From: Schistosoma mansoni | Taxonomy: Eukaryota; Platyhelminthes; Trematoda; Strigeidida; Schistosomatidae | Assembly (NCBI RefSeq): GCF_000237925.1 | Contig: NC_031495.1 | Location: 62,044,939-62,108,938, forward strand | Direction of reading: 5' to 3' | DNA length: 64,000 nt | Shown here: in pieces, positions 61,817 to 64,000 of the stretch | How positions within the stretch are numbered: position 1 is the stretch's first letter | Layout of the letters: every line of letters starts with the position of its first letter | Made by a program: the position numbers and the translations under genes | Notes under the pieces: generated by a model | Told to the model about the DNA's origin: nothing | Databases searched by the model: none | The model's input: the letters and a program-made list of their open reading frames with translations, nothing else

Positions 61817-61870
61817 TTTAGGATGAGAAAGTGAGTTTTGACTAAAAGTAGAAAAAGCTATAAATAGTTA

Positions 61871-63973
61871 GGACCAAAGTACTAACAGATACAATAGAAA
61901 AACAAGGTACTCTGGAGTACCGACGATAAAACTATTTAGGATACCAAAAATGATACTCTAGTCGAATACTTTAACTGAAAGAAATTCAATCAAAGTATAA
62001 AACAGTAGTCTTGATACGTTATTAACGATCAAAACAATAGAATTTACTCAATGAGGAAAAATACCACTGTCCTTTTTAAATAGCGCTCTATGGTTTAAAT
62101 GTAATTAATAATGGTCGCGTTTAAATTTAGTCGCAATCCACTAATTTGATGCTTAAGATTGTTTTAATAGTTCATTTTTACTATCATATGCCTTGAAATT
62201 ATGTCTTTAGGCAAGCTTCGTCGACATGTAACCAACAGTAGAGCTTTACTGTTCATAGTAATTCATTTGTAAATAAAAAATTGTCCCATACTCTTTCAGT
62301 ACACCACAGAACAAAGCTGCTTTACAGCTGCGGTATCATGTATTTTCTAAATTTTCTCATAATGTGTTGTCTTGAGCATCTTAAATGGTGTTCATCATAT
62401 TTTTCAGTGCAGGTCAGCTTTTTTATCTATCTCACCAAAATCTTATGGCAGTTTTACAGAGTACTGGAATAAGCTGGGGAACTATTGGTTACCAAAAATC
62501 ACTAAACATCTGCTTTGCCATGCTTCCAAACTCAGAACTACATGAGACATCACACTAAGTGTCAAATGAGTTACTTCAATACTCATAATCGACGCTTGAG
62601 TTGTAGTTTGTTTATATAACTGGTATGACTGATTTAGCTTCTTAAGCTACAGTCATTTCTAGACTGGTAGGATCTTTGCTATCATGTCTCCTAACAATGC
62701 AATTAAAACGTCTGATCTCGACCATTAATTCATATCTATACTGGATTTTCTTTCAGTTTGTTGGTCAAGTTGATATGAAGAAAATTCTTATATTTTTGTA
62801 ATCAAGTATGGCATCATAATCGGATTGTTTGAAACAGTGTTTCCGCTTGTTCTATCCCTTCCATTTGAACTGGAACATGTGTTTAGTCGTTATTAATCCA
62901 TAACGTATTTCGCTTATTGATTTACGGTTGTGTGTCATATTTATTCTCTCACTTGAAAAGAGCAAGAACAACAATATGAGCGTGATGACATGGATTAGTT
63001 TTAGTTCACTAGATTATCTATTGTTCCTGATAAAACTATGAAGCTACTTAACCCCAAGTAAGCGATGCTGAATTCAGATTCGTAATTCAGAGGTGGCAGG
63101 TTAAGTAGTTGAACTGTTGGAGGTAGAATAAAATCACAAGCATTCAAGTTCTAAAATTGTGGAATATCACAACATATTCGGATGATCTCATCACATAAGA
63201 ATAATGATATATAAAGGACATAACATCCTTTTTCTACTGACACTTGCTAAACAGCCACCGTGAGCAGTGTTGACTACATCCTGGTACCTTCTGAAACTGA
63301 GTACTTGTGCGTACGAACTGAGTATGTTTTGGCACAGGAGTGAGAAAATAAGAACAACAGAGAAAGGTCCATTTTACACTTAAACCCTAAATTAAAAATA
63401 ATACCTCAGTAAACTTATCTATTCAAAAGTTTACTTTGCATTGATTAATGGATAAAGTGAAATGGTTATAACTCATACTAATATCGTGCTAAGTTAATTC
63501 AACGTTAAATTAATTCCATAACCTGACAATTGATTTTTTCATAACGCTAATCTAAAATGGAGCTCATTTATTTAAAATAGTTTGACCATAACAAACCAAG
63601 CACTTACCGACTAACGTAATCCCATAATATATAGCTCTGGATATTTTTATTTTGTTTTACATAATATTTATTCTTATCTGAACAACGGGTATCATTAAAA
63701 TAATGTTAACTCAGAATGATATTAGAAAATGATAGTTGCGAACAGCAAATTGGTGGTTTTACGTGAGGGACAAATATTTCCTCAAACAACTAATAGAAGA
63801 TTTTCAGTATATTATGTAGCTAAAGAAGTTAATAGGCTGTTGAAATAAAATTTTTATTCAGATACCGCAAACCAATTCAAAGTAAAACAAATAAACTTTG
63901 TGATTTGCTCGAAAAATACCAAAGTATTTTCGACCATTTCTTACAAATATTTATTTACCATCTGAATCTGCAG
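61871..63973. other. AT-rich sequence right of the CR1 element
   Basis: No coding exon or repeat family was recognised. If the unrecognised + strand gene continues to the right, this is its intron. Confidence 0.35.
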
Positions 63974-64000
63974 CCGGAACTATTTGATCCAGTTCAATAT
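63974..64000 (+). other. Possible exon start at the window edge
   Basis: A pyrimidine-bearing stretch ending ctgcag is followed by an open frame (PELFDPVQY in phase 0) running off the window. It could be a downstream exon of the unrecognised + strand gene, but 27 bases cannot decide this. Confidence 0.2.

Larger units (their letters stand above)
57840..61870 (-). mobile_element. Nearly complete CR1-clade LINE (SR1/Perere type)
   Basis: About 4 kb with overlapping ORF1 and ORF2, a 3' UTR that repeats CTGAAA, and a short A-rich end near 57840. The 5' boundary is uncertain (the ORF1 start is at 61816). One in-frame TGA (58674-58676) splits ORF2; no other lesion was seen, so the insertion is young. 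The 3' end is nearly identical to the fragment at 36848. It lies downstream of the second exon of the unrecognised host gene. Confidence 0.88.

Overview
The window looks like nuclear DNA of a blood fluke (Schistosoma). It is AT-rich, with long introns full of retroelements. Several repeats are typical of schistosomes: RTE-clade LINEs resembling SR2, CR1-clade LINEs of the SR1/Perere type, hammerhead-ribozyme SINEs of the Sm-alpha type, a Penelope-like element and Ty3/Gypsy debris. The E2 gene also has 31-36 bp introns near its 5' end, a known schistosome habit. The species is inferred, not proven.

Host genes. (1) The left two thirds (exons 407 to 43819, + strand) is one gene, a USP8-type ubiquitin-specific protease. 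Thirteen exons can be joined in phase: the end of a rhodanese-like domain, a disordered linker, then a complete USP catalytic domain. The 5' end lies outside the window. (2) Convergent to it, 45237-49493 (- strand), is a UBE2E-class ubiquitin-conjugating enzyme with five exons, giving 299 residues including an unusual Ser-rich tail of about 103 residues. A deubiquitinase and an E2 therefore sit tail to tail, 1.4 kb apart. (3) At 56891-57726 (+) are two in-phase exons of a gene I do not recognise; it probably continues to the right.

Repeats by region. Intron 2 holds a 5'-truncated RTE copy with clear target-site duplications. Intron 3 (14.5 kb) holds an intact-looking 3.9-kb RTE element (- strand, 1016-codon ORF) nested inside an older RTE copy, plus two hammerhead SINE relics and another RTE fragment. 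Introns 3 and 5 each carry one arm of a nearly perfect 1653-bp inverted repeat, so exons 4 and 5 lie in the loop. Introns 9-12 hold short LINE 3' ends, a foldback hammerhead-SINE composite with 13-bp target-site duplications, and a Ty3/Gypsy fossil with an RTE fragment inserted in it. Right of the E2 gene come a CR1 ORF1 copy, a diverged foldback repeat, RTE scraps and a Penelope-like fossil. Downstream of the unknown gene's second exon lies a nearly complete CR1 LINE (57840 to about 61870, - strand) with ORF1 (PHD finger) and ORF2 (endonuclease and reverse transcriptase).

I found no CRISPR, operon, phage or other prokaryotic feature, and no complete new system. The most interesting structures are the giant inverted repeat around two USP8 exons, the inverted hammerhead-SINE pairs, and the micro-introns and tail of the E2 gene. 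All alignments were made by eye.
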